Shown here in pieces: positions 1 through 11,900 of a stretch of DNA of 64,000 nt. The stretch lies in NCBI RefSeq assembly GCF_029633865.1, contig NC_079220.1, forward strand, positions 57,512,538-57,576,537, read 5' to 3'. A program made the position numbers and the translations under genes. A model generated the notes under the pieces. It was not told the DNA's origin and ran no database searches. It saw only the letters and a list, made by a program, of their open reading frames with translations. Source of the DNA: Lampris incognitus (Eukaryota; Chordata; Actinopteri; Lampriformes; Lampridae). Position 1 is the first letter of the stretch; the number at the start of each line of letters is the position of its first letter.

Positions 1-1446
1 TGTCGTGTTACTCTAGAGATTTCCACGGTAAATATGTCGTGTTACTCTAGAGATGTCCACAGTAAATATGTCGTGTTACTCTAGAGATGCCCACAGTAAA
101 TATTTCATGTTACTCTAGAGATGCCCACAGTAAATATGTTGTGTTACTCTAGAGACGCCCACAGTAAATATGTCGTGTTACTCTAGAGACGCCCACAGTA
201 AATATGTCGTGTTACTCTAGAGATGCCCACGGTAAATATGTCGTGTTACTCTAGAGACGCCCACAGTAAATATGTTGTGTTACTCTAGAGATGCCCACAG
301 TAAATATTTCGTGTTACTCTAGAGATGCCCACAGTAAATATGTCGTGTTACTCTAGAGATGCCCACAGTAAATATGTCGTGTTACTCTAGAGATGCCCAC
401 AGTAAATATGTCGTGTTACTCTAGAGATGCCCACAGTAAATATTTCATGTTACTCTAGAGATGCCCACAGTAAATATGTTGTGTTACTCTAGAGACGCCC
501 ACAGTAAATATGTCGTGTTACTCTAGAGACGCCCACAGTAAATATGTCGTGTTACTCTGGAGACGCCCACAGTAAATATGTTGTGTTACTCTAGAGATGC
601 CCACAGTAAATATGTTGTGTTACTCTAGAGATGCCCACAGTAAATATGTCGTGTTACTCTAGAGATGCCCACAGTAAATATGTCGTGTTACTCTAGAGAT
701 GCCCACGGTAAATATGTCGTGTTACTCTAGAGACGCCCACAGTAAATATGTTGTGTTACTCTAGAGATGCCCACAGTAAATATTTCGTGTTACTCTAGAG
801 ATGCCCACAGTAAATATGTCGTGTTACTCTAGAGATGCCCACAGTAAATATGTCGTGTTACTCTAGAGATGCCCACAGTAAATATGTTGTGTTACTCTAG
901 AGATGCCCACAGTAAATATTTCATGTTACTCTAGAGATGCCCACAGTAAATATGTTGTGTTACTCTAGAGACGCCCACAGTAAATATGTCGTGTTACTCT
1001 AGAGACGCCCACAGTAAATATTTCGTGTTACTCTAGAGACGCCCACAGTAAATATGTTGTGTTACTCTAGAGACGCCCACAGTAAATATGTCGTGTTACT
1101 CTAGAGATGCCTACAGTAAATATGTTGTGTCACTCTAGAGATGTCCACGGTAAATATGTCGTGTTACTCTAGAGATGTCCACAGTAAATATGTTGTGTTA
1201 CTCTAGAGATGCCCACAGTAAATATGTCGTGTTACTCTAGAGATGCCCACAGTAATTATGTTGTGTTACTCTAGAGATGCCCACAGTAAATATGTCGTGT
1301 TACTCTAGAGATGTCCACAGTAAATATGTCGTGTTACTCTAGAGATGCCCACAGTAAATATGTTGTGTTACTCTAGAGATGCCCACAGTAAATATGTCGT
1401 GTTACTCTAGAGATGCCCACAGTAAATATGTTGTGTTACTCTAGAG
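1..1446. repeat. 34-bp minisatellite array (about 42 copies)
   Basis: A tandem array with a 34-bp unit runs from the window edge to about 1446, so its true start is outside. Each unit carries TTACTCTAGAGA followed by an A-rich stretch. Units differ mainly at a few positions (TCGTG/TTGTG/TTCATG; GATGCCC/GACGCCC; ACAG/ACGG). The variant order repeats at larger spacing, so blocks of units were duplicated together. No coding role is seen. Confidence 0.97.
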
Positions 1447-1560
1447 ACAACTAGAGATAACTCTAGAGACACTGAACACCAAGCAAAACCCTGAAATCTA
1501 GTGAGGAGATTTAAGATCTGGGAGAGGCAATACAGACTATATCTGAGCTGCTGAAATAGA

Positions 1561-1695
1561 GCCCTGTGATGGCCTGGCGGCCTGGCAACCTGTCCAGGGT
1601 GTCTCCCCGCCTGCTGCCCAATGACTGCTGGGATAGGCTCCAGCATCCCCGTGACCCTGAAAGCCGGATAAGTGGCTTGGATAATGGATGAATGA
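1561..1695 (+). repeat. SINE family 1, truncated 3' part
   Basis: This is the 3' half of the SINE found complete at 6527-6941. It runs from GTGATGGCCTGG through GACTGCTGGGATAGGCTCCAGC to the GGATAATGGATG tail. The tRNA-like head is missing. Confidence 0.85.
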
Positions 1696-1703
1696 AAATT
1701 GTA

Positions 1704-1774
1704 TTGTATAATACAGTACAGTAGTACTGTATTATACAATACAGTAGTACTGTATACATACATGTATACAGTAC
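1704..1774. repeat. two adjacent AT-rich palindromes
   Basis: Two perfect inverted repeats lie side by side. The first has 16-bp arms at 1704-1719 and 1724-1739 with a 4-nt loop. The second has 11-bp arms at 1747-1757 and 1764-1774 with a 6-nt loop. They directly follow the SINE tail. Confidence 0.85.
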
Positions 1775-1799
1775 TATTATATAATACTACTGTATACGT

Positions 1800-2445
1800 G
1801 TGCTGTTTCTTATTATTATTCCCGCTCCATCAGTTTAACATGCAGAACTTAATAATTTAACAAAAAAATCTTACCAGTCGACTGTCAGAATGATAAAATA
1901 CGACATTTCTGATAACAAATCCCCAGTAGATTGCAGCGAGGCTGTAGTAGTGTCGCGTTGTCTGAACAGCGCGTGGTGTGACCTGGCTCAGCATCTCTGT
2001 CTGGATGCGAGGCTGTTCTCTAGTAGCATGTTATGGGGATGAGCAGGGATTGGATGAACATGATTGCATACTGTGATAATTTGCGATGCCTCAGTTCTTC
2101 AACGTGTGGGACAACAGAATAGAGAAAGCTGCAAATTAAACTGCTTGAATGCTACAGATATTTATGAGCGTGTGCCGCCACTTAAAAATGGCTACGTGTG
2201 CACTGACAGAGGGATTTTATCAGGATTAATTTAAACAAATAGCATTGCCATCTGACTGGGGATAGCTTATCGTAGTTGGGTCACAATTTGCAGCCCTGTC
2301 ACCCTCAGATTTCCGTCTTGCTCCCACCAGACCCTCTCTGTCAATAAGAAATGGCCCTGCCTGGTTAAATCAATAACATGAAATCCCTAAAATCTTCCTG
2401 TTCAAAACCGGGACGTATCAGGATGTACCAAACAAACACTGCTTG
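1800..2445. other. intergenic, nothing recognised
   Basis: No coding pattern, RNA gene or repeat family was recognised in this stretch. Confidence 0.5.
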
Positions 2446-2453
2446 AACAGAAC

Positions 2454-3121
2454 CAGTGGCGGCTGGTGTGAAAGAAATTTTTTTTTTTTGGGGGGGGGGT
2501 AATTTAGCTTGGCGCAGCACACCTGACAGCTACTTTAATGTCCACACAGTCAGCGTTATTAAGAAGTACAATGTAGCCTATAGATTTTATCAGGGCTTGT
2601 AGACGTTGGATGATTGACAGTCGAGACAAGGCGTGGTGGTGGGTGTGAACATGATTAACAGCCACTAGAATCGTCCAATCACATCAGATCAAAAAACATT
2701 AAAACAAAACCAATTCACTGTCAATAAAAGTGGGAGTGTCTGGGACGCACAGAACTGCGCCCCCTGGAAAATCTGAAGAAACCAATCAGACAGCAGCCTC
2801 AGGTCACCTGCTCGCCACAGGTCTGAGGGCTTACATAAGGTATGGTTTGGCCAGCGCCCCTCACCCAGGAAGTATATGTATTCAGACAGGAAGTACATGT
2901 ATTCAGACAGGAAGTATATGTATTCAGACGGAAATCAACCAAATACCATTTGAACCAGTATTTAATGCTGCTGACAGGCGCTCACAGACTGAAAACACTT
3001 TTATTTCATCATTATTTGCATTATACACCTACATTATATTTAACATGTTTAAGTAGATTTTCATCTCTTGATGTTTGAAGGGGGCGCCGCCCCAGCACCC
3101 TGTACTGGCCAGCCGCCACTG
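2454..3121. mobile_element. non-autonomous hAT-type DNA transposon
   Basis: The element begins CAGTGGCGGCTGG and ends with the reverse complement of that sequence, giving terminal inverted repeats of at least 13 bp. The flanking 8-mers are AACAGAAC (2446-2453) and AACAAAAG (3122-3129), six of eight identical. This fits the 8-bp target duplication of hAT elements. No transposase remains. Three copies of a 21-bp unit (ACAGGAAGTATATGTATTCAG type) sit near 2868-2932. Confidence 0.8.
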
Positions 3122-3129
3122 AACAAAAG

Positions 3130-3660
3130 TGAGAAAATGATGCCTTGGATAGAACAAAGTTTCGGTGTTGTTTGCGTACTTTTAAAAGTACTAGTTAGAC
3201 TTAATTGAAAATATAACAGTACAGGCCCGTTGTGTTCTTAACACGGCAAAGTCATGTGACCTGCAAGCGCACTAGCTGCCATTTTAACGGCAATGTAAAT
3301 ATCATCCTCTTTTCAAAAGTCACAAATAATTGTAATTACGCTCACAGTAAGTATGATCATTGTGTTTGTGTGCTCTTGGGTTGCAGGGGAATGGAAAAAG
3401 TGTTAAGCAAATTACCAAATTACACACCCTCTGAGTGCCAGGGTAAACAGAGCAGCACCCACTTCAAGTCTGTGTGTATTCAGCTCAGCAATGTGGCCTC
3501 CATTAGTGCAGGGTGTGAAAGTCCTGCCGGGGCAGAAGAAGCTCGTGGAAGGTGCTCTCTGCAATGTGATGCGACGTGACGGTATCTGTTCTGTGCAGCA
3601 CATTTCCATCGATGTGACCGCAGGGCGTGTTTCCATTGTTTATATCATATTGTACTATTG
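3130..3660. other. intergenic, nothing recognised
   Basis: Open frames here are short and lack recognisable domains or splice signals. No repeat was identified. Confidence 0.45.
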
Positions 3661-3669
3661 ACAATTCTA

Positions 3670-4505
3670 TAGTTCCCCCATCGCCTCAGGTTAAGAGTCT
3701 GGGTGTCATCCTGGACAGCACTTTATCTTTTGAAGCTCACGTCAACAATGTTACTCGGCCTGCATACTTCCACCTACGCAATATTAATCGTCTTCACCCG
3801 TCACTTACACCTAACAGCACCACCATACTCACCCACACCCTGGTTACATCCCGTATTGACTACTGCAATTCTGTCCTCTTTGGTCTTCCCTCAAGTGTCT
3901 TCATAAACTTCAGTTGGTCCAGAATCCAGCTGCCCGTATCAGTACCAGAACTCCTTCCATAGATCACATCACTCCTCTTCTTCAGCAGCTCCACTGGCTC
4001 CCTGTTAAATACTGTGTTGACTTCAAGATCCTGCTCCTCAACTTTAAGGCCCCTAATAACCCAGCTCCTTCATATCTTTCTGAACTCCTTCATATCCACA
4101 CGCCCTCCCACACTCTCACAGCCTCTTCTGCTCTCCAACTCACTGCAGCATCGGCCCGCTGGACTACCACGGGGTCTAGAGCCTTCGGTCGTTCTCCCCC
4201 CGCCTATGGAGCTCTCTCCCACAAGACCTTCACAACACTGACTCTCTTTCAGCCTTCATTCACATCCCATCTCAAAACCCACCTTTTCAAACTGGCATAT
4301 TCAGTCTGATCCACGCTGCACTGAGCTGTGTGCAGATGATGATTTCATACTTATCTGTTGTGTTAACTTTTTATTGTCTACCTGCTTTGTTTTGACTTTA
4401 TGCTGTCTGATACAGAGCTGCCGGTTTTTACTGTCTTCTGTAAGGTGTCCTTGAGTGCTCTGAAAGGCGCCCACAAATAAAATGTATTATTCATTTATTT
4501 TATTT
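3670..4505 (+). mobile_element. 5'-truncated LINE, L2/CR1-like reverse transcriptase C-terminus
   Basis: The translated fragments match the C-terminal end of a fish non-LTR retrotransposon reverse transcriptase. First comes [18 protein letters not shown] and [14 protein letters not shown]. In another frame follow the segment [12 protein letters not shown] and a terminal region ending THLFKLAYSV. The frame change near 3900 shows it is dead. The 3' end is an A/T-rich repeat tail near 4480-4505. Two more copies lie at 20215-20835 (minus) and 54754-55340 (plus). The L2/CR1 assignment is by eye. Confidence 0.82.
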
Positions 4506-4729
4506 ATATGTTATCCACCTGTACCCGTTTGCAGTGCCAGCTCCAGCACCGCCTCTGGCACATTATGCTGCACCCTGACCGGGTGAAAATGTGACTCGGT
4601 GACCACTTTATGCCATAATCCAATGAAATACCCATCCTACTCTGTAGTCTCAGACTGAGCCGCATGCACCCCGGCACTGGCAGGGCCCACACCGCTCTTC
4701 ATGGATGGAAGCTAGCACAGTGTGTGTGT

Positions 4730-4770
<41 letters not shown>

Positions 4771-6526
4771 CCCAGGTTACCTGAGTGTAATTTTCTTGGT
4801 ACCTATGTTAAAGACGACTGCCAAGAAAAGGGTCTGCTTTTACTCACTAAATGAAAAATCAGCAGGGAAGGCTAAAATCACCCACGCGCCAGTCAAATGT
4901 ATTCATTCTGAATGCATATCCTTAAGCGCAGGTCCAATTGTCTTTGTACTTCTCAAGGACCAGACCCCTGAAAAAAAAAGGTCATTATGTCGGCTGGTTT
5001 ATTAGCAAAGGAAATTCTCTTTGGTTTAAATTAGAATGAAAAACTCTTCAATTAAGCAGGCGTCTGTCTCAAGTACCCTGTATTTTAAGGTTGAATTTTT
5101 CACTATGAAAATTTTCCTGCGATAAAACAGTAGGAAAGGATTAGAAGAAACAAAAACAACTCACTGTTAAATGAGCTTGGAAATCATGGTGCCACTTAAT
5201 GAGAACCACATTTGGATTTCGCTCCATACATTTACATGGCAAATGTAAACGTTTTCCCCGGCATTACACGTCACGGCTTCAGAGCACCCATGCGCCGGTG
5301 GCATTTGAAACCTTCTGGAAATGGTGTATTTCTTCATATACATTAATAACGCCACGGAAGATTAAAGGAAATCTCGCTATCTATTTTCATCGGTAGAAAT
5401 GCATTCAGTTCAATTCACATTTTAAAAAAAGTGGATTTTTGCTGTGATGGCCACGTGTCTTCCACTGCAGCCGTTGAGAATACGGTCCTGAATATTGAAA
5501 GATACTGGATATAGCTGCAAGCCTGGGAGTTTGTGCATGCATGCATGGGTGCATGCAAGCATGCATGTGTGTGTGTGTGAGAGAGAGAGAGAGGGAGACA
5601 GAGGGAGAGAGAGAGACAAACAGAGAGAGCGACAGCTTGCTGAGAAGACCGACGGGATGGTGGAGTGCTCTCTGCACCATCCTGCATGTGAGAGCACTGG
5701 GCTGAAACATGAAGGTCTCTCTGTTGAGTGTTTGTGAGCTATACTTTATGATATGTGCTGGCGAGATGAAAAATATAAGGGTGACATTTTCCAGAATTTC
5801 ACCGTCGTTTGACTGTAAACTAAATGAGTCGTACTCCGAAGTGCTTGTGTGAATTAGCTCATTCAAAATGAAACAGAGATGCATTTATCTAAGTGGATGG
5901 TTTATGGCTGATGTAGCTGCTGGCTAACTTCTTCCACTAAATTATTTTCAAAGAATGATTCTCTGAGCGTTTGAGCTTAGACAGGTTTGCGAACGCTGAT
6001 GCTTTCCATGGCCGCTACTTAGCGAGAGCTGTTTATTTGGGAGTTAATTTGGCCAGGTTTATTGAGAGGCCAGCTGTGGCGTGGTTACAAGCTGAAATAT
6101 CGTCCCACTTTAGTGTAGACACAAGCAGCGCGCACACTTCACCCCAGAACGAAACAGACGTTTGGATGGACCCTTGTGAGACGCCGGTGTCCATCATCAT
6201 AATATTTCAGCGCCTTTTCCAGCAGGTCTAGTGAGGCGGTGTAGTCCAGCAGCAGTAGCAGGCCTGTCACATCTCTTAACGCTGCTACTGCTTGGATCTG
6301 CACTTTTACTCATATTTCTACTGGTAATACTTACTTACTTTTTGCTATCTTAACCTTTATACTTCGTTCTTTCTCCCTTCCACACGTCTCGTGTCTTGCA
6401 GGGTGCACAGGTGGGCTGCAGTATACACAAATGAACGAAAGGCAAATCCCTCATATGGGATCATACTTGGCCGATAAAACCGAGTCTCTCGAAGAAATCG
6501 ATTAGAATATAGTTGAATATAGTAGT
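4506..6526. other. intergenic with short simple repeats
   Basis: A (GT)n microsatellite lies at about 4721-4770. A GT-to-GA tract lies near 5563-5630. No gene was recognised. Confidence 0.5.
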
Positions 6527-6745
6527 GGCGGCACGGTGGCGCAGTGGTTAGTGCAGTCGCCTCACAGCAAGAAGGTCCCGGGTTCGAGCCCCGGGGTAGT
6601 CCAACCTTGGGGGTCGTCCCGGGTCGTCCTCTGTGTGGAGTTTGCATGTTCCCCCCTTGTCTGTGTGGGTTCCCTCCGGGGGCTCCCGTGTCCTCCCACA
6701 GTCCAAAGACATGTAGGTCAGGTGACTCACCGTACTACATTGTCC

Positions 6746-6795
<50 letters not shown>

Positions 6796-6941
6796 TGGGT
6801 GGGGGGGCTTGTGTGATGGCCTGGCAGCCTGTCCAGGGTGTCCCCCCGCCCGCCGCCCAGTGACTGCTGGGATAGACTCCAGCATCCCTGCCACCCTGAG
6901 AGCAGGGTAAGTGGTGGGGATGAGGGATGGATGGATGAATG
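6527..6941 (+). mobile_element. SINE family 1, complete copy
   Basis: The head GGCGGCACGGTGGCGCAGTGG contains an A-box-like GGCGCAGTGG. A B-box-like GGTTCGAGCCCC follows, so the head is tRNA-derived and could be transcribed by RNA polymerase III. A body, an internal (GT)n tract (about 6750-6794), a second conserved block and a GGAT-rich tail follow. At least ten full or partial copies occur in the window. The family is non-coding and would rely on a LINE for movement. Confidence 0.85.
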
Positions 6942-6944
6942 TAG

Positions 6945-7315
6945 TAGATCCTGTCTGCACAAAGTGGAACAGTGTCTGTAGCTCAGCGAGACGCAACATG
7001 AAACCAGTGCTGTGGTACTAGTCGTAATATCATGAGTCTTGGTCAGAAATGAGGACCCCCCCCCTCCCTTATCTGTCTCAGGGTGATTGTTTAGTGGCTG
7101 TGATCAGTCCAGAAAAGGACAGGCCACTAATTCCCTTTGTGGTGAGCGGGTTGGAAAAAAAAAACAAAAAGAGAAAGAAAGAAAGAGTGAAAGCCGACAG
7201 AGGGCGGACAGCTCCCCCCTACATCTCCGCCCCTTTGTGGAGAGGAGGTGTCCGGGGATCTCCTACTACAACAGAGGCACATTGAGAAGGGCCGCGGGAG
7301 TTACATCACAGTCGG
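6945..7315. other. proximal upstream region of noggin
   Basis: No gene is seen. The stretch holds a C-run near 7050 and an A/G-rich tract near 7155-7190. Regulatory elements may be present but cannot be told from sequence alone. Confidence 0.4.
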
Positions 7316-7321
7316 AGGGCA

Positions 7322-7327
7322 TATAAC
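7322..7327 (+). promoter_or_regulatory. possible TATA box of noggin
   Basis: TATAAC sits about 520 bp before the noggin start codon, at the edge of a GC-rich stretch. It would place transcription start near 7350. No transcript evidence is available here. Confidence 0.35.
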
Positions 7328-7431
7328 GCAGTCTGGACGTCGTCCCCGGCAGCTTTCCTGCGGCACACGCGCAGCATGCCGATGCCGCACCGAGGCGGGC
7401 GGCCACGTGAGACCTGATCTAGCGGAGTCGG

Positions 7432-7477
7432 CGGTGCGGTGCGGTGCGGTGCGGTGCGGTGCGGTGCGGTGCGGTGC
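7432..7477 (+). repeat. GCGGT pentanucleotide repeat in the likely noggin 5' UTR
   Basis: About nine tandem copies of GCGGT (GTGCG register) lie about 370-415 bp upstream of the noggin ATG. If the TATA call is right, they are transcribed. The strand is highly G-rich. Confidence 0.9.
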
Positions 7478-7845
7478 CAGCCAGGCGAGGAGTCCACTGA
7501 TGCCGCTGCACAGGCGCCCCTCCGCGCAGCCTCTTGGCGCCCTAGATGCCTCTCGCCAAGCCCATGTGAGCAGCTGTGGGGGGGAGCTCGCTCTCTGAGA
7601 AGACCGGCCGCCGTCCGTGTAGGCTCGTCAGCGAACCGGCTCCGGGGCCGCGGCACAGCGGGTCTGAATTTCATGGACCCTCAAGGCGCAAAGTCGGATA
7701 ACGGCTCACGCGTAATTGCGCATTCCGAGTGCCACTCCAATTAAAGACCGCGCGTTAGCCGCCCTGGGAAGACGCTCGTTGAGTCTGCTAAAAACAGACA
7801 AATAGACACTTGCACGTTGAGCTGCCGGACCTGTCCCGACCGGAC

Positions 7846-8514
7846 ATGGAACCGCCCCAGAACCTGGTCGCCATGTACTTGGTGATGCTGTCCCTCGGAC
7901 TGACGGTGGAGAGGGGCATCTGCCAGCATTACTATCTCCTCCGCCCCATCCCGAGTGACAGTTTACCACTTGTGGAATTAAAAGAGGACCCGGATCCCGT
8001 TTTCGATCCCAGGGACAGGGACCTAAACGAAACCGAGCTGAAAGCCGCCCTGGGAGACTTTGACGGCCGCTTTTTGTCCATCTCGCCGCCGGAGGACAAA
8101 CACTACGCCGGCAACGAGGAGCTGGGCGACTACGAGGTCCAGAAGCCCGGCGCGCTGATGCCCAAAGACATCAAGGCCATGGAGTTCGACGTGCAGTTCG
8201 GCAAGAAGCACAAACCCAGCAAGAAACTGAAACGGAGGCTGCAGCAGTGGCTGTGGGCGTACTCCTTCTGCCCGGTGGCGTACACCTGGAACGACCTGGG
8301 CAACAGGTTCTGGCCGCGGTTCGTCCGAGTGGGCGGCTGCCTCAGCAAGAGGTCCTGCTCGGTGCCGGAGGGGATGGTCTGCAAGCCCGCAAACTCGACC
8401 CATCTCACCATACTGAGGTGGAGGTGCACGCAGAGGAAAGGGGGGCTGAAGTGCACCTGGATACCGGTCCAGTATCCCATCATCACAGAATGCAAATGCT
8501 CCTGCTCGAACTGA
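7846..8514 (+). CDS. nog2: noggin, BMP antagonist (noggin-2 type)
   Basis: Secreted antagonist that binds BMP ligands and keeps them from their receptors, acting in dorsal-ventral and skeletal patterning. The 222-residue single-exon frame fits the intronless vertebrate noggins. Residues 1-26 form a signal peptide (cleavage probably before QHYY). The BMP-binding clip region RPIPSDSLPLVEL is at about 33-45. A basic heparin-binding-type stretch GKKHKPSKKLKRR spans about 119-131. The C-terminal cystine-knot domain has nine cysteines and ends ECKCSCSN. Possible N-glycosylation sites are N61 (NET) and N183 (NST). The start is the ATG in CGGACATGG; an in-frame extension to 7810 begins with TTG and is not used. 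The segment LGDFDGRFLSISPPEDK resembles noggin-2 more than noggin-1, which has GGHYDP-type sequence there. The exact paralogue is inferred from memory of the family; noggin itself is certain. Confidence 0.95.
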   Translation: MEPPQNLVAMYLVMLSLGLTVERGICQHYYLLRPIPSDSLPLVELKEDPDPVFDPRDRDLNETELKAALGDFDGRFLSISPPEDKHYAGNEELGDYEVQKPGALMPKDIKAMEFDVQFGKKHKPSKKLKRRLQQWLWAYSFCPVAYTWNDLGNRFWPRFVRVGGCLSKRSCSVPEGMVCKPANSTHLTILRWRCTQRKGGLKCTWIPVQYPIITECKCSCSN

Positions 8515-8698
8515 ACAATGAGTCCTCATCAGACTCGCCAATGAAGCTCGTTATCTCTGTGATCATGTGCACTACCGAGTGTAGGAATGTGTTTTATGTA
8601 TGTATATGAGGTGCCATCCAGTTTATATAGGCTTATTCTTGTACAAAGTCAGTATTATGTGTAACCAGAGAGTCTACTTTATTTGTGGAAAATGTTGG

Positions 8699-8735
<37 letters not shown>

Positions 8736-8745
8736 TATATATTTT
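8699..8745 (+). repeat. (AT)n microsatellite in noggin 3' UTR
   Basis: An uninterrupted AT dinucleotide run followed by AAATATATAT lies between the noggin stop codon and its poly(A) signal. It is likely length-variable. Confidence 0.9.
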
Positions 8746-8927
8746 GTATTTATGAATATGGTGCATAGTGCCATAAAGGACTTGCTGTGTTCCCTGTGTA
8801 GACAACACAGATCGACCTCAGAGTGAAAGTGGAATATTTTATCTTACAAGCTGATGCAGCCTTGCGTCGGTGACTTGTTTTATCATGTAAATTAAGAGTA
8901 CCTGCTATTTATTCTTTATATTCGTGT

Positions 8928-8933
8928 AATAAA
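8928..8933 (+). terminator. noggin poly(A) signal
   Basis: AATAAA lies 414 bp after the noggin stop codon in AT-rich sequence. It would give a 3' UTR of about 430-450 nt. Confidence 0.7.
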
Positions 8934-8949
8934 ATGACACTGAAATTTT

Positions 8950-11900
8950 GAAAGTATCGATTTCCTTCTTTACTTTTGTACTTCTTAACGTTCTTCATTA
9001 TATGCTTTATTTATTTCTTGTATCGCCGATGGCGACCAACTGTTGGTCCTTCTCCTTCCCACCTGTCACACTGCGAGCGAGCCTAAGGCAGGCGGGTGTG
9101 CCCGGTGATCCTGCTCATGTTGACCCCGGGGTCCGCATCATGTACATCTTACAGTCCTGTACTTCACCGGGTCGCCACTCGCCCCACATTGTTTTTTAAC
9201 TCTTGGTTTCAAGTACGGCAGTGTTGGCGAAACTGGACAACTTGCCTCGGCGACAAGAGGGGTGAAGTATGTGTGCACCCGTGAACTAACTCACTGACCT
9301 TCGTGTCTCCCGTCAAAAAGAGTTTAGGTGTCACTACATAATTCCTGCAGAGAAATGCATGGACATATTTGGGAAAGAGATTCCAAATCCCGCGGATACA
9401 GACGTTCATTCATCAAACCCGAAGCCATTTGCTCGCCTCTACCCACCACGCGGCCACCAGCCGCGTCGTTACCCTATCGGCTTAACTCCATCAGTCCTAC
9501 ATCCAAACGGTTCAGATCTCCTGCCTCTTACACAGCCATTACAAATGTAGTAAATGCTGATAAAGGAAGGAGCAGTGATTTATTGATCTAAAGGCTCAGC
9601 AGCTGCTAACAGTTCTCACAGTCTTTCATCTCTCGAACCCACCTCCCCATTTGCAGCACAGCAGGAGTGAACTGCAGGGAGGACTTCTTCTGCCTTCTGC
9701 TCCAGCGGAAAGGGCATAGCCAGAGGTTAATGTTCCAATACATATTATCAGCCACACTGCTGAGATGGGGTCTTTTGTATTTCCCTTAAATATTACAATC
9801 AGCCGTCTATGGCCTGAGCAGAAAAGGGAACCTTCTTCTGCACATATCATGGCATCAGACATGACTTACTGCAGTGCGGCCTGTCAGTCACACCGGCTTC
9901 CTTATCACGTATTTACAAAGTGGCTGTGTGGGGGTGAAACCGATAAGGATAATTTATAATGATAGGATTGTTTTCCTTTTCCGGTGATTTCTATAATTTG
10001 TCTAAGGTTTCCGTAGGGGTTCAGATTGAGGGAGCTCCCCTCCCCCCCGTGTTACACAGTCCCTCTTGGGTAGACTGAGGGGCACCAGAGAGCCTCATGT
10101 CTTGTTTTGGTTGTGTGTAGTCCATAATAATGCTACTCAGGTCCAGAGCCAGATCTCCATTTCTACACATATTTAAATTTCACACAAAAAAACCCCAACC
10201 TGACAAAGAAAGTCGAGTTTACCACAGCAGATTGTCATATATTATCATATTTAATTCCTTTGGGAATTAAATATGATAATATATTACATGCATATATTTG
10301 CATGTCATTGTGCAAGACCTGTGAATCTGAACAGTCAGAATGTGCATGACGCTAACCCGCTCGTCTCTCCCGCTGACTGCTGTGGTCACATCTATGACGG
10401 TCGAGCCTCCGTTTACGAGCAATGTGAGCGTCCACCTATTTTAGGTGTTGGCTGTCATGGTAGGACGCTGATGTTCTCAGAAGGATTACAGTGTGTATCA
10501 GTAACAGCTGGCCTTGAAAATCCATCCAGCAATCTTAAATTCTGACTTTTCCCTGTATCAGAATCCGCCCCTTTATTCCGTCGTGTCAGCCTGCTCCTCA
10601 TTTGAACGGGGGCTTTGTTGTTTCAGGCAGACAGCACAGCGTTCTGTGTGTCCACTTTGTCCAGAGCATTCGATGGACAAAAGTGCTATATTAGTTCGAA
10701 TGCTATGTTGCATGCTTTTATTTCCCTCCAAATGTCACAGAGTACTTTTTGTTTTTCGTTTTTAGGTCTGCTTCTCCGTATTTGAAGGTGATATTTCTTA
10801 TTGTATTTTTGGCAACCAAGGCCACTCCTATCCACCCTCATGAGTCTCCTTTTTCTTAATTCTGTGCTGTGAGCGAGGGGGAAGAAGGCCCTGACTGCTC
10901 ACATGAGTTGTATGTGGAGTAATAGGTGTTGACAGAGCGCTTGGTGCCTGCTAATACCAGCTGCAGACTGGAGGATGCGGAGCCGCGAACCCCCCTCGTA
11001 GCTCGGGAGGGGGCTCTGATTGCTCCCCCTTTACCCCACCCCCCACCCCCACCCACCGAATGGTGTTCCTCTCTAAACTCTGGCTTCAACATCCACAGAT
11101 GTCTATGGTCTGGAACATCCAGTGATGTAGCGCTTTTAGCCACCGTTGGTCCAGCAGCTTAATGGTTTCTTTATGTATGCGTTCATATCGTTACTGTTCT
11201 GCTCCGTCCTTTCTTAACTTAATCGACATTCCTTTGTAAAGAGATATTTTAATGCCAGAAACTGGATGCTGATTAAATTCTCCTACAGGGTTTGGATACT
11301 TTGTTGATCAAAGCCCAGTCTCTGAGGTTAGCTAGGCCAACAATAACAGACGCCGGACTCATTGGTTTGTTTGTTTTTTTTTCATTAAAAGGTTATAGAT
11401 TTTTTTTGTACTAATTGACTGATTCTGTGGCACATTTATTTCAGTTATGATAAGTGTCTGTTCAGTGCAAAAGTCAACAAATTGCAGAATTGATGCAGAG
11501 TTTTTTTCCTTATGATATACTGCTAACATGCTAACACTACTAGCAAGATTAAAGTGATCAGATCATGAAGCCCTGTCGTGTTATGAGCAGGGGCGCGAGC
11601 TGACAGACAACATCATTGTATGCAAAGTGTTGTAGTATGATTATAAACTACAGATATACTATAACTACATGCTCTGATGACCGCTGAACAACAGCAGTTA
11701 GAGGGCTGTGGGGCTGCTTGGACTTCTGGCTGTGTAGAAGGACCTGTGAGTGGCCCTTGAAAACATTTAATTGCAAGACACGTTTCAAACAAATGTCAAA
11801 TGAAGGGCTCCAAAAAGTCAGAATATCAGATAAAAGGGCATGACAACGAATGTGTTAACCACCTTCGTACCAACAACTGTGATGGTTTTGTCAGAAACAT

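Noticed and set aside
1-1446. Could the 34-bp array be a CRISPR-like array
   Set aside because: Units are directly tandem with no unique spacers and the context is a vertebrate genome, so it is a minisatellite.
6536-6600. Possible tRNA gene (A- and B-box-like motifs)
   Set aside because: The motifs belong to the tRNA-derived head of the family 1 SINE. The stretch does not form a full cloverleaf and the SINE body follows.
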